Assembly (NCBI RefSeq): GCF_029227915.1
Contig: NC_079879.1
Location: forward strand, 5,148,001 to 5,208,000
Reading direction: 5' to 3'
Source of the DNA: Hydractinia symbiolongicarpus
Taxonomy: Eukaryota > Cnidaria > Hydrozoa > Anthoathecata > Hydractiniidae
Length of the DNA: 60,000 bases
In this document: piece after piece, positions 19,412-31,320 of the stretch
Layout of the letters: every line of letters starts with the position of its first letter
How positions within the stretch are numbered: the stretch's first letter is position 1
Program-made: the position numbers and the translations under genes
The notes under the pieces: model-generated
What the model was told of the DNA's origin: nothing
The model's database searches: none
Seen by the model: only the letters and a program-made list of their open reading frames with translations

Positions 19412-22400
19412 ATGGCTAGTATTGTGACTCAAACCTCTGTTGATGAAAACGATGAATGCTTTCTTCGGTTATTCTTCTTAATAAAGAAAGTTGGAACATC
19501 TGTATGTTACAATATCTTCCATCGTTACTTTCCAAAAGACAAAAAACAACTTTACCAGAAGCTTCTTCCTTTCAAAAAGAAGTTAAAACCATATTTATTT
19601 GCAAGTCAACGAGAGTTACTTTTCGGAAACCCTAACAAGGAAACAGACTCAACTCAATTTGATATTACTTTACTGCTTTTACTGATCAGAAACACCTGCA
19701 ATTGTTTACCTCCACCAAGAAAAGGTTGGAATCGGAGACCATCAGCAAGTGATTTTACTGATGGTGCAAATCTTGAAAGACTGCGAATAAGAAGAAATTC
19801 ACTGGCTCATACTGGCAGTACCCCTGTAAAATTATCTGCTTGTAGTAAAAAGTGGAACGAAACAGCTGCGATATTAATAAGCCTTGGTGCAGATCCTAAC
19901 GAGGTTTCTTATTATGCCACCGTACAGTTGGATTCAAATAAAAAAGCTGATCTGGAAGAAGAACTCAGTATCCTGCATGATAAATTTTTTCACTACATAG
20001 GTAAGCACAATGTTTTGTTGACAGTTACTTAAGGATATTTAACCTATATTTTTTCAGATTTTTACATTTTCCTTATAAAATAAATATTGTCTTTTAGATA
20101 TCTCCTTTACAAAATATTCTGACAATGAAGACAAAATAAACAGACTGCAAGCTGAGATCATGAAATTGCAAGGTCAGACAGGTTTACACCGTTAATTTTT
20201 TACATTCTTTAAATGTCAATATTATGACAAAGAAAAAACTCTCATTTTTTAATCCATCAGGAAGTGAAGTTGTCAGGGTGATATCTAATCCACACATTAT
20301 GAAACTATTATTTCATTATAAAATGAAAGTTGACTTTGATATTACTAAAAATTGCAGTGAAACTACTAATCCATGCAAGCATAATGGCATCATTGTCAAA
20401 ATTTTAATTGCAAAACTAAAAAGTTGGATTAAAGGCTGTTATAGGATGCTGAGTTAGCTATTTTATAATTAATGAATTTATTATCCCTTCTGGCACATCT
20501 CAGTAGTGCTTACCATGACAATTTGTTTTATTTTTTATAAGGTAAGGAGCAGAACACACACCCTTTTTGTCATGTATTAAATTTCATTGATTCCGCAATT
20601 TTGCTGTGAAAGGCAATTTCCCACGAAATATTTGCTATGTAATTTGAAACGATATCATAACAATAGCATTGGGTCAACCAAAATTTCATTTTTTGCAGAC
20701 GATTTTTAAAATTTGTGGATGTTGTTAGGGATTAGTACGGAGAAATTATATACATGAATTTTTTACTTAATTTGACCTCATTGACCTCAGAAAAGACTGT
20801 TTTGGTAAAGTCGACAATTTCTAAGTATCACTTACCTATACACACTCCTGGGCCTCTATATACGCATGGGCTAAAATTAATGATTAGCATTTAAAAAACT
20901 TGGATTAATGCTTAAATATTTCAGATAAGCATATAATTTCCAGCTTTAAAAATTCTTATGAAAAAGATGTATCGTGCTTTTTCTCATACCATAAAAGTTG
21001 TCGTCATTAAAAACAGTTTTGGTTTTTTATTAAAATTGGGAAATACGAATCTTAAAATTCCATCTACCTCTGAATTTTGTCGATTTAAATAAGTAAAAAG
21101 GTATAATGAAAAAATTGCCCAGAATTTGCAGTGTGTTGGTAATTATTCTTTTTCATGTTTAGAAAATCTGAATGACAAAAGAATTTCATGTAGTAACGAT
21201 GATAATAACTTGGAGGCGTTTGGTAGACGGCTTAAACGAAATTACATGAAATCAGAAAGTTTAGTGTCTTGCTTAGAGTGGGATGTGAACAACAAAGGAT
21301 ATTTCAAGTTGGAGGACATTTACGTACAGCCTCGTTTCCATTGTTGGGATCGACGACCTAACGATATGCCGCCTGGATACCTTTATGACTTGGTAAAAAA
21401 GAAAGAAGGGTTCCCGGTTAATCTGTGTTTTATATCCGATCCTGGGAAAGGAAAGTCTGTGTTATTGCAGAAACTAACAATGGACTATGTTAATGCTGAA
21501 GAACGCTTTTCTTCAAGTTTTGGTGGATTGTCTCTTGTTTTATTGCTTCGTTGTAAGGAGCTTTTGTCATATGGATGCTTACTCGATTATATTGAGGATG
21601 TTTTACTTAAAGACACGAATATACAACGTTGTGGAGAATGGAAAGGTCTTTTAGTTGAAAATTGCGAGAGATGTTTATTTTTAATCGATGGTCTTGATGA
21701 AATTCGACACCACCAAAGCGAAGGGATTGTTGCCGAGATAAATGCGTTGTTAGAAGGACTGATCTACAATGGAGCGTCAATCATAGCTACGTCCCGCCCT
21801 GCAGGTCTTACCACAATCGAAAAACTGTCTTCATTATTTAACAGGTCGTTTATTATCGCTCCCTTCACAAAAGATGACATCCAGGAATATATCCGAAAGT
21901 ATTTTGCAGAAAAAGATGAAGATTTTTGCCGCAAGTTGTACGACACGGTAGTGGGAAGCGCCGACATTCTAGAACTAGCTTCGTCTCCGCTCGCGTTGAG
22001 CATCATTTGTAACATTCACGATCATTCTGAAGTCGTCCCGCGTAGTATGACGCAACTCTATCACGAACTGGTGCGACAGATGATTCAACAATTTAAAAAC
22101 TACCATGGGTTTGGTGACAGACATGGGAAACGGCGCATCTCTGATTGTGTTTTAAAAAGTATTGGGCACATCGCATTGGAATCGATCAAGTCTGGTAAAG
22201 ATTATTTCGAACAACAAGATTTAGTGTCTTACTTTGTCAAAAGAGAAAAACGCAAAGGCTTCTTTCAAAAAACGAAACAATGGATCGCTGGTGTTAATTC
22301 CAATTCTGTGCTTCAGCTGGGTTTTATCACTGCAGACAGAGGACCTAATCCAAGAAAAGTCAACTGGCGTTACCAATTTGAACCAAAACAATGTCAGAAG

Positions 22401-22625
22401 TATATCGCTGCAGAATACATCGTTCAAAAATTGTTAAGACGCGGCTTGAAAGGAATCGAAAAATTGTTTGGGACGGAAAGCAGGGAACCCGAATCATCGT
22501 TGAATTTGTTAAAAGAAAACCATGAGCTTTGTTTATTTATTGTGGACAGTTTGGGCAGAAGAGGAGAGAAATTGCTATGCAAACAATTATTTAATGAAGT
22601 GTTCAAAAATTTTGGGGAAATTTGA
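19412..22625 (+). CDS. HEPN-NACHT protein (DZIP3-type HEPN, NLR-like), 3 exons
   Basis: Exons 19412-20000, 20098-20172 and 21163-22625 join with consistent phase into 708 codons. Exon 1 holds a DZIP3/hRUL138-type HEPN domain with the R-x4-H motif RNSLAH (R128, H133), the RNA-cleaving signature of active HEPNs. Exon 2 is a short coiled coil. Exon 3 is a NACHT NTPase: Walker A DPGKGKSVLL (about 314-323), Walker B LFLIDGLDEI (about 394-403), sensor-like ATSRPAG, then the winged-helix-like LASSPLALSIICNI. No LRR, ankyrin or WD repeat follows before the stop. Cnidarians have many NACHT receptors with varied N-termini, so an innate immune sensor or effector is likely (inference). Additional small exons in the 990-bp second intron cannot be excluded; nor can an upstream non-coding exon ending near 19391. 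Confidence 0.85.
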
Positions 22626-23076
22626 ATTGACATTTTACAGGTCAAGTTTCAGCTTTAAAACTTGTTTTTCCCTTGTTTTTACTTATTTTTTATATTTTTT
22701 TTGAAGTTTTTCTCCGTTACTTTTTAAATCTTTTTTTTACATCGGTTCGAAGTTACGTCTAAACTTCAAGGCAATTTAAACTTTCAGTTTTTATATTATT
22801 TATATATGCTTTTATTTTTTTATTTTTTTAAAAGTTATTTTTATTACACCAGCAGAACAATTATTTTTTTTCGCAAAAGTATTAAAATCTTTCTCTTTGT
22901 AAATAAATGAATAATAAAACCCCCCGAAAAATCCAGTTACGCAGTAATTCTTTTCCCGAGCAGTGGTATTTTCCTGCAGAACTTTTTGCAAGTGTTTAAA
23001 ACAGTATGAAAGGTATATGAAATTTTGCAAGTGAGGGTTATTATGTTCATCCCTTAATTTTGTTATTGAAACATTA
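22626..23076. other. 3' flank of the HEPN-NACHT gene
   Basis: AT-rich, T-tract-rich sequence with no gene; presumably 3' UTR and intergenic DNA. Confidence 0.4.
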
Positions 23077-23265
23077 CCACCTTAAGTTGATTAATTTTCG
23101 CGAATATTAATTTTCTCGAATTTCTAAATTTGTCTGCGCGAAAATTCCAGGAACAGTCAATTTGAAAAAATAAATCTCGAAATTACTGGCGATATTTAAA
23201 ATTAACTGATTCGCGAAAATCATTCTTCGTGAAATGCATTTTCGCAAATTAATCAACTTAAGGTA
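23077..23265. mobile_element. Small MITE with CCTTAAGTTGATTAATTT ends
   Basis: The left end CCACCTTAAGTTGATTAATT and the right end (complement CTACCTTAAGTTGATTAATT) are inverted repeats about 190 bp apart. The interior repeats TTCGCGAA-like motifs. Target duplication unclear. Confidence 0.7.
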
Positions 23266-24322
23266 GTGCAGCCACATTAATTTCGACTAGGTTAAAATTT
23301 TTTAACTTCAGGATATATTCCATTTCTGAAATAAGGCCACACACATAACCGGAAGCGATGTCAGTTGACTACCTTGAAACCATGGTAACTAATTATATAC
23401 AAAACCATCCTTACGTTTTCCATAGCCTGCTGATACATTTGTTATTCTTTTTTAAATCTTTTGACCTCATACTGACAATAAAACTGTGGTTTCCACGTAT
23501 GCACTCTGTAGTAGGTAATGTTTTTATTATCGTTGCCTAGTGAGTGACCTGACTGCGTTGCTATAGCATTAAACATATTAGGGCTATAGGTTACGTAAAA
23601 AGGCATTTTCACAATCTATAGTCATTTCAGATCGTTCACAGTAAGAGAATTGTTAATTGTCTTTACTCTATGTTTTGTGGCCCATTAATTGATGATGCCC
23701 AGTAAGAATATCATAAGTGTAAAAGAGCTCTGGGGACGACCTTGGTTCGCACGGTTATCTTGTCTCTTGATTTGTGACCTGTGTTATAATAGTGCTTAAC
23801 AAAATTAAAAATTAAAATGCTGTCTACAGTTGATTGTGCAAAAATTTCTGCCCTGAAAGAGATTTCTCCAGATATTTGTTGTGTCCGTAAAAAAAAGGTT
23901 CAGTAAACCTTATTGTTGTTGTTGTTGTGTTGCTATTTGTTCAATTTTTTAGCTACATCCAGCTTCTTCATTTATTGCGTTTTTTTAAAAAAAATGTCCG
24001 ACATCTAAATAACCGCTCAGGCAGTTACTGATTCTTCTTGAAAATTAGAAAGGGAAGTTATAAAATTATTTTAAAATTCATTACAAATTGTGAAATACAA
24101 ATAGACGATGGTTGACGCATTTTGATCTCTAGAGGCCTCTCAAGATATGGTTGTGAAGTCTTCAACGAGCAGTGAAAAATGTGCTTTATTGGTGTTCCCC
24201 CAAAAGACTTAAGGACTTTAGATAGTATGTGCTAAGCAGGTCGATAACGTGCTGCCGTACACCTTTAAGTCGATCGACCAACAAGTGCATTTGTCTTAAA
24301 TGCATTTGTCACCGTTCGACAC
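23266..24322. other. Non-coding DNA
   Basis: No gene supported. It includes a GAGCTCTGGGGAC motif near 23744, shared with the MITE at 24978. Confidence 0.4.
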
Positions 24323-24665
24323 TGTTGTGGAAATGGTGTAGTGGTGCACATCGCTTGTAATCATAAGGTTTCAGCTTCAAATTTCCACTCTGGTGCACTT
24401 AAAGTGGTGTCAGCCCGTTTGGAGCTATCTACTGACCGCTAATTGCCTAGTGCTACACAAGGTAAGCAAGTTAGAGCAGTGCTATAAGTATCTCTGGCGG
24501 TGATGCTACATAGTTGACAGTCGGAGGGGAGGAAGAGCAAGTTGTGATGGAATTCCCGAGAACGTTTAACTTTCCCGTTACTTACTTGACTTACTGTTGC
24601 TGCCTCGCGCCACAAACAAAATATCAAAATCTCATCATCATCATCATCATGTATTTGGTTCCATT
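24323..24665 (+). mobile_element. tRNA-derived SINE-like sequence
   Basis: An A-box-like TGGTGTAGTGG (24334-24344) is followed about 30 bases later by a B-box-like region, AGGTTTCAGCTTCAAATTTCC, as in the tRNA head of SINEs. A body with TGCTACACAAGGTAAGCAAG follows, then a simple TCATCA tail near 24630-24650. Polymerase III activity cannot be judged. Confidence 0.5.
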
Positions 24666-24977
24666 ATTTACAAATGGTTCTTCTCCATAAAAAAAAAAAA
24701 AAGAGAAAAGGTTAAAAGTTATTTGCAAATAAGTTATGATAAATTTATACATATAATACAATTAATAAAATACTATAAAATCCTACACTTAAGATAAGTC
24801 AAGACACATGGTAATTGGAACAGAACGCTGAGAAAAGGCTGAAAACAGGGAGACAAAAGAAAATTGGAACGTGGAAAAAGTAGAAGACAAACTATGCTGT
24901 TATTGTCTATTTTCATTTATAAATTTAGCAACTACATCCTGACATTAATTTATTAACATAAAAAATGATAGTTTCTA

Positions 24978-25142
24978 ATAACCACCTGGGCGGTGTATTT
25001 TCAAATGTTTTTAACGATTGAGGTACCTCATTCTCAAGCCCAGAGCTCTTTGATATAAAACGTCGTCGAGGTTTTATCTCAAAGAGCTCTGGGGACAAAA
25101 ACGTGTCATTCACCTCCTAAAAAAACCGCCTGGGCGGTTATT
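24978..25142. mobile_element. MITE with strong internal hairpin
   Basis: The ends TAATAACCACCTGGGCGG and CCGCCTGGGCGGTTATT are inverted. Inside, AGAGCTCTTTGATATAAAAC and GTTTTATCTCAAAGAGCTCT form a nearly perfect 20-bp stem with loop GTCGTCGAG. Non-coding. Confidence 0.75.
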
Positions 25143-26182
25143 GAAGTGATTGGTCCAATTACGTCCGTAAGATTATTTCGAAACATACTTTCGGCGTGGT
25201 CAAGTTCATCGGAATGCAATCAGTTTTAGAATTCGGAAGTTTATTATAGGGTCGTGTGACCAAGAGGTAAATGCAAAGAAGCATGGCGATTCTTGTTCAA
25301 GCATTTTGTGAGTGCGCATTCAGTAGCTGCTATTAATAATCTGAGATAGCTGTACTGGCTTGATTCCATGTATGCTAGTAAGTAAGTGACTGTCACGAAT
25401 TAATGCAGCATCCATGACATCGTTCTAGCACAAAATATGGTAAACCCATAAGCCTAATGCTAAGATATACTAAGATAGCTCTAGCTGCTAACTAACAAAT
25501 TAAGTTAGCCAGCTAGCTAGCTAGATAACGTATGCATTTTTAAACAATACAATAGCTACCTTTACAGTAAATTTTCATTTATTTCCCTAATTAATAAAGG
25601 TCCACAAAATTTGCCCCTAACTTATGCAACAAAAGTCACATTTCTGCTGACAGATTGTATAGCCAGCGCTATACAATCCTCTAATTCGGACAGTTTTAGT
25701 TTTACCTCTCAAAAACCTTATTCACACAACTCCTCTAAAGCTGTTTCTGCCATTTTTTGTTAGTTTCAAGCTATGCTACCATATATACAGCGAATTTTTT
25801 CTCATTTTGACACCGCACACTGGCAAAATATCCACCAAAGAGCTGCACCGACTACCCCTAATGTCGGACAACTTCCCCTAACATTGGACAGTTGCTTTTT
25901 CAATGTTTTTGGCTCCTGTGTGGTGCACCCTAACGGTGCAATATACAATCATATGCTGAAAAATTTTTGCACCAACATATGGGATACTCAAACCATTAAC
26001 ATTCGGATGGCATGAAATATTGTGTAGCATTATAGGAGCTTTTTATTTTTTTGCTGTAAACATGCAAATATTACAACATGATTTGGAACTTATTAACTTA
26101 ATAGTATATTAACAGATGCCTTCTTCAGTCTTTTTTAGGAGAGGCACGCGTACTCCTTGGCACACACCTAAATTGTTTCAGA
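25143..26182. other. Non-coding DNA
   Basis: No gene supported; short GCTAGCTAGCTA-type microsatellite near 25510-25530. Confidence 0.4.
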
Positions 26183-29047
26183 CGTGTGATTACCCAGCCG
26201 GCACAAGACGTTTTAAAGACGCCTTTTCTGGAGCTTTTTTGCGCATGAAATATGCGCGCACCTGAAATACGTCTTTTAAACGTCTTTAAAACGCATGTGT
26301 CAGACGCGCATTTTAAAGGCGTTTTTAATGCGTCTTTTTCAGGCACGGTCTTTTTCGTTTGTGATAAAAGACGTCTTTAAGACGTCTTTTTCGTGCATAA
26401 TTAAGACGCGCATTTGAAAGACGCAAAAAAGATCGAAAAAAGACCGGGTTTTATTCGTGATATAATTGGTCTACTATTTTTCCGCGGGTAATATGTTTAA
26501 TTACTTCTTTCATGTAAAAACGATAATGCCAATAAAAAAAATATATCTTACAATAACTTGATTTTAAAAACTTGTATTGTATTAAAATAGCAGGGTAAAT
26601 CTGTATTTATCATTCAAAAGAGTGATTAAAGAGTAAAAAACTTAATTATTACCCCTGTCTGTACAATTTTAAATGTCTGAAGTGGCGGTAACTTTTAAAC
26701 AAAACCAAGTCGAGAAAGGAAACTGGTTGGTTGCAGAAAGTAAGTTAAAATTGTTTTTGTTTTTACTTGCACTATTTATCAAATGAGTTCCGGCAATATG
26801 GTAACCTGATATAGAGCTGAGGCTCGTTTCTTCATAAAATTGATCGTGTTTTTTCATGAGCACCAAAAAAGTTATCTTTTTATTTTGTGAAGCGAGTTTG
26901 GGGACTAAGAGCTATGGATCATATGCAGTTAAGGTCATGTATATATATTTATTTTATTGTTTACTTTTTTTACTGTTAAAGCTAGTAGCTATGCTAGCTG
27001 CAACCCTGCTGGAAAAATATTGTTTTCCAGGGTTGTAGCTAGGTGTTTCTAGCCAGCTAAAGCAACCATAAGTCTTATAGAGCTAAGTTTTACGTACTAT
27101 CTAAAGAGAAAATAGCTAGTCACAAAAGTTTATAGTTATACCAGCTAGCTAGCAAACCAACTGGAAAGTTCACTCAATGTGGAAGAATCTGTGAAGGCAT
27201 GGTATGCTGCATTACATTTACTTGCTATGTTTGCGAAAAACTGATACACAACATTAAAGAATTTCGGAAGCTCTTCCACAGTTTCCTTTTTCATAATCTC
27301 CTTTTTTCTGGTCTTTTTTTGGTGCCCTAGTACTCGTTAGTCAAACATTTTTAAGGCGCAAAGAGGTTAGTTGATTTCTTCTTTACTTAGATTCAGCGTA
27401 TTCGGAATATTGGTGGGTCCTACTATAAGGATGCCGTCAAACAAACACTTAGCCGGTACGGATAGCTACTATTCACTGTACAATTATGATTTTTGCTCTT
27501 TTACACCCATCGTCAATTCTCAGGAAATCTTGCATATCAAATAAAAAATTAGAATTTAATGGCAATTTATTTTCCTTTTGTAAACTTTTCACTATAAACT
27601 TTCTTTGCCAATGCAACTTGCAAGGAAAGAATGGAAAGATAGCTATAACAGAGAAAAATTTTTTCCAAATAATCGTCGGTGAGTGCTTTTGGCTTTGCCT
27701 ATTTCAAATTTTAGAATTTAAATAAGAAAAAAAATCTCACAATCGTCTTTTTTTTTCTTTTTTTTCAGACGCTATTGCACGAAAGTACCCTGCAGCCACG
27801 GAGAAGGATATGCGCAATCAAATTGCAATAAAGTCGCCAAAAAGCAAACCAGCCAGAATGAAATATTTAATATTTTTGTTATTGTTTTTCTGTTTGTTTG
27901 TTTCGCTCCACAGGATTTGGAACTGTTAGTCTTTATTTATTTATCACGAGCATTTATACAGGATAGTCATTCAAAAACTACCGTAGTTTGTCTAATTTAA
28001 CACGCCCTTTTATTAAGTGCATAGGCCATTTTTAGCAAAAATTTTAATTTATTACCAAGACAGACTTATTCTTTTTACATATCAGTACAGTACGCTCTGG
28101 GAAAGTGGAACCTACCTGTGGCGGAAAACATTGAAATTGAGCCCGAAAAAAAATCTATCCAACTTAGTGGAAGTACCATGGTTCTTCTAACAAGATTTAT
28201 AAAAAAAGTAAAAAAGCAAATTATGTTTGGTCACAGTATTTCTATAACATAAGGCAGATAATATAATTTGAAAAAAATTCTTATTTTCCGGGCTTATAAA
28301 TTTTTTGCCTTTTATTAACGCGTGTTTAGTTTCGTTCCAGTTTCTATTTTATTTGCCTTTAATTATTAACGCGTGAAAATAATTATTTTTATAATTAGAA
28401 AAACTACGGTACCTTAACTTGTAAGTATTCGAATATAATTAGCGATTCTAGACTCACATTATTTGGTCCTTAATCTATGGGGGAATTCAGACTGAGTACT
28501 AAGCCTCAACGTTCTTTTAAACTAGGTTCTCATAAAAAGAAAAACGTGTAATAACTAACTAATTTGAGCAAATACTAATGTTTAACTGCTGTGAATAAAA
28601 TTATTGTAAATTTGTTGATAATATAGAATTATTTATGATATTTATGATTTTAAAGAAAATATTACAAAAAGATTAAGTTATACAGTTTTACTGCATTTCT
28701 AACCCTTCTAAGGACAAAGGTTGTTTGAACAGCTTTCTAGAATGACTTTATTTACGAGTTTACGTCTTATTTGCCACTAAAAAAGACGCACAAAAAAAGA
28801 CGCAAACATTTAAGACCTAAAAAAGACGCATTTAAGACGCATTTGAAAGATGTCTTTGAAACACATTTGGAAGACGTCTTAAAAACTTAAAAAAAAAAGA
28901 CGTCTTTACGACGCACGGAAAAGACGTCGTAAAGACGCACGAAAAAAGACGTCAGGAAAGCGGACATTTAAGATCAAAATAAGACGCCAAAAAGACGCAC
29001 GGAAATGCGTCTTCAAGACGTTTTTTTGCCGGCTGGGTAATCACACG
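26183..29047. mobile_element. 2.9-kb TIR element with AAGACGTCTT-type arrays
   Basis: Perfect 20-bp terminal inverted repeats CGTGTGATTACCCAGCCGGC at 26183-26202 and 29028-29047. Inside each end lies a 250-300 bp array of AAGACGC, GACGTCTT and TTAAGACG motifs, dense in GACGTC palindromes, making long complementary arms. The middle is AT-rich and may carry a small spliced gene (26673-28251). No transposase domain recognised and no obvious direct target duplication, so the superfamily is unassigned. Confidence 0.75.
26673..28251 (+). CDS. Possible small spliced gene inside the TIR element
   Basis: Three short exons fit in phase: 26673-26739 (ATG start, donor GTAAGT), 27625-27678 (donor GTGAGT) and from 27769 (acceptor TTTTTCAG) to about 27850. 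They encode MSEVAVTFKQNQVEKGNWL, then ITEKNFFQIIVDA, then ARKYPAATEKDMRNQ. A possible last exon begins near 28086 (ALGKWNLPVAENIEIEPE) and ends at TAA 28249-28251; the donor after exon 3 is not clear. The peptide resembles small helical DNA-binding modules but I cannot name one. A gene carried by the element, or a captured host fragment, are both possible. Confidence 0.3.
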
Positions 29048-30624
29048 CATGAAATATAAATATGTAAAATGTGGTGAACCCTTAACACTGACGTCGCGTA
29101 GTAAACACTTGCAATATATAATCTAGTGATACTAGCCTTTAACATGTTACCTCGGGAACCCAATTAATGTTAGAAGTTGTAGGTAGTAACTGCACTTTTT
29201 ATTTGCTTGTGGTTTTAAACATTCCGAAATTATACTGCAATTTTTTTAAATTAATTATTCATAACTTACAGGTAAAACGTTGTTTTATATTTTTAAAACA
29301 ATTTTCAACTATAGAAAAAGGCAAAGTAAATTTTTTGAAATCTTATTTTAAAATACAATTCCAGCACCCGACGAAGATCACCTGAAAAATAAGAATAAAC
29401 AATAAATTTTTGAAAATGACAGTATAGTCATGCATACTATTTTGGACATGTAGAAAAGGAAGTGAAGATTGAGAAAGTCACTATACGTAGACACTCGAGC
29501 ATTGTGTTTGGGGTTCACGATTCCAAACGTCCCCCACTTTTCAACTGCAAAATAAATTTGCAACAAAGATAAACCTTGGAGCTTGTATCGCATGCGTAAA
29601 TCCTTTGCACATGTGTTTTAAATCGCACACGTTATGTACTTGATTTATAGTGTAAATCATCCCACACCTACTCAAATATTCCTGAAAAAGCCTGGTTCTT
29701 GTATCAGAGAAAGACTTGTAAATAGAAAAGTGTAAGGTGAAAAGATAAAAATACTTTCATGTTAAAAAACTTGTTTTTCAAAAGTTATGCAGCAAAGATT
29801 TTCCTGTGTTGTTTTGAAACCTGTACAGCAAGAATATTTCTTGTGCTGTTTCGAAAATTTTACAGATTATACCTACATTGTATTGAAAGATATATATATT
29901 ATTCTCCCACTTAAAATAATAAAATACAAAAGTTATTTTGATAAAAAAGACTAGTGTTCTTTTTATGTTTTTGTGCAGTCTTAGAAAATATGCAAGAAAG
30001 TATAAATTTAAGTGCAAATTTTTTTTAAAGACTATAGTTGACAGTACGGAGGAGGGTGTTACAGCAGGTGTATTTTATGTTGTTTTAGTTATTTTTCCTA
30101 AATAGTATCTACCAAAGATCTTGCAGTATTAGATTTTAGCAAGCAGCGTAATTTTAAACATATAATAACCATAACGAAGGAGGGTGTTACGGCAATCATA
30201 ATCTTTTTTTCACAAGATGAGATAAAAAAATGTTTGTTTGTTTTCATTTGTTTTTCTTAAACTTTTTACTTGATATTATTTTTTTTTCGTTTTCGTGAAA
30301 GTTAGGGTCGGGCGGGCTTGTGGAACAACTAATTAAGTTGGAGTCACCTGAAAGAAGCTTACAACGACAAAAATATTTTTGATTTAAAAGAAGACACAAT
30401 AAAAAAAATATTTAAATTTGATGGCGTTATTCTCTCATGACATTAATTAACAAATTATTATGATGTTTAAAGATGTATCATGACGGTCATGATGTGATCG
30501 CGAAAGTCACGATGCATCGTGAAGGTCAACCCCACAATAAATATACAGGAAGGGCTTACAGAGCAAGTGTGAGATGGCTCACATGAAGTTATAACACATA
30601 TATGCTTTAGTATATTTTTATATG
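29048..30624. other. Non-coding DNA
   Basis: AT-rich; GGAGGGTGTTACRGCA occurs twice (near 30050 and 30180). No gene supported. Confidence 0.4.
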
Positions 30625-30913
30625 TAGTGTGCAGCTGGGGGTACCATGTTTGTTTACCCTGTTTGAGTATGGTCAGTGAGGACAGAAAGTCTTGGCCCCA
30701 GCTGCTTTTTGTCTCATCTTCTTTGTTTTGTTTTGTGCTGCCCCTCCCCCATTCTAATGTGGTTTAGGAATATGACTAATGTATTGACCTTATATATAAG
30801 AAACTTTGTACAGTATAAAAGGTTCGTTCCAATTGTGATACATGAAGATATACATGTGATATATACTTATTATCTGTTCAATTTTATTGCACATGTGATA
30901 GACCCCACCTAAC
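30625..30913 (+). repeat. Putative 5' LTR and primer-binding site
   Basis: Begins TGTAGTGTGCAGC and ends near CCTAACA. It contains a TATA-like GTATAAAAGG at about 30812 with polypyrimidine and AT-rich flanks. TGGTGGCCAGTAATGGG, which would pair with a tRNA 3' end (complement ends in CCA), follows at about 30918. LTR limits are guessed because no 3' partner was found. Confidence 0.4.
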
Positions 30914-30960
30914 ATTTGGTGGCCAGTAATGGGCCACTTATTTGTCAACCAAAAGAAGAA

Positions 30961-31320
30961 TTGTCTTGATCAACTAGTGGATTGTGGTGCTGTGCTGTGT
31001 CGTGTTATGTTTGTTGTGGCTTGCTGTTTGGGTGTGTGGTGATGGAGGAAGACTTGATTGACTTTGCACAAGGAGGACATTTGTCTTGATCAACTTGTGG
31101 ATTGTGGTGCTGTGCTGTGTCGTGTTATGTTTGTTGTGGCTTGCTGTTTGGGTGTGTGGTGATGGAGAAAGACTTGATTGACTTTGCACAAGGAGGACAT
31201 TTGTCTTGATCAACTAGTGGATTGTGGTGCTGTGCTGTGTCGTGTTATGTTTGTTGTGGCTTGCTGTTTGGGTGTGTGGTGATGGAGGAAGACTTGATTG
31301 ACTTTGCACAAGGAGGAGAA
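30961..31320 (+). repeat. Three exact-length 120-bp tandem repeats at the gag start
   Basis: Copies 30961-31080, 31081-31200 and 31201-31320 differ at only a few positions. Each contains the gag start region with ATGGAGGAAGACTTG (the second copy has GAGAAAGAC). Only the third copy leads into the longer gag frame (ATG 31282); the first two give 15-codon frames that stop. Confidence 0.9.

Noticed and set aside
20224-20457. 77-codon frame inside intron 2 of the HEPN-NACHT gene
   Set aside because: No matching phase or domain; considered as an extra exon but unsupported.
30974-31213. Reverse-strand frame encoding a repetitive His/Thr/Gln-rich peptide
   Set aside because: It is the antisense of the 120-bp tandem repeats at the gag start, open only because the repeat length is a multiple of three.
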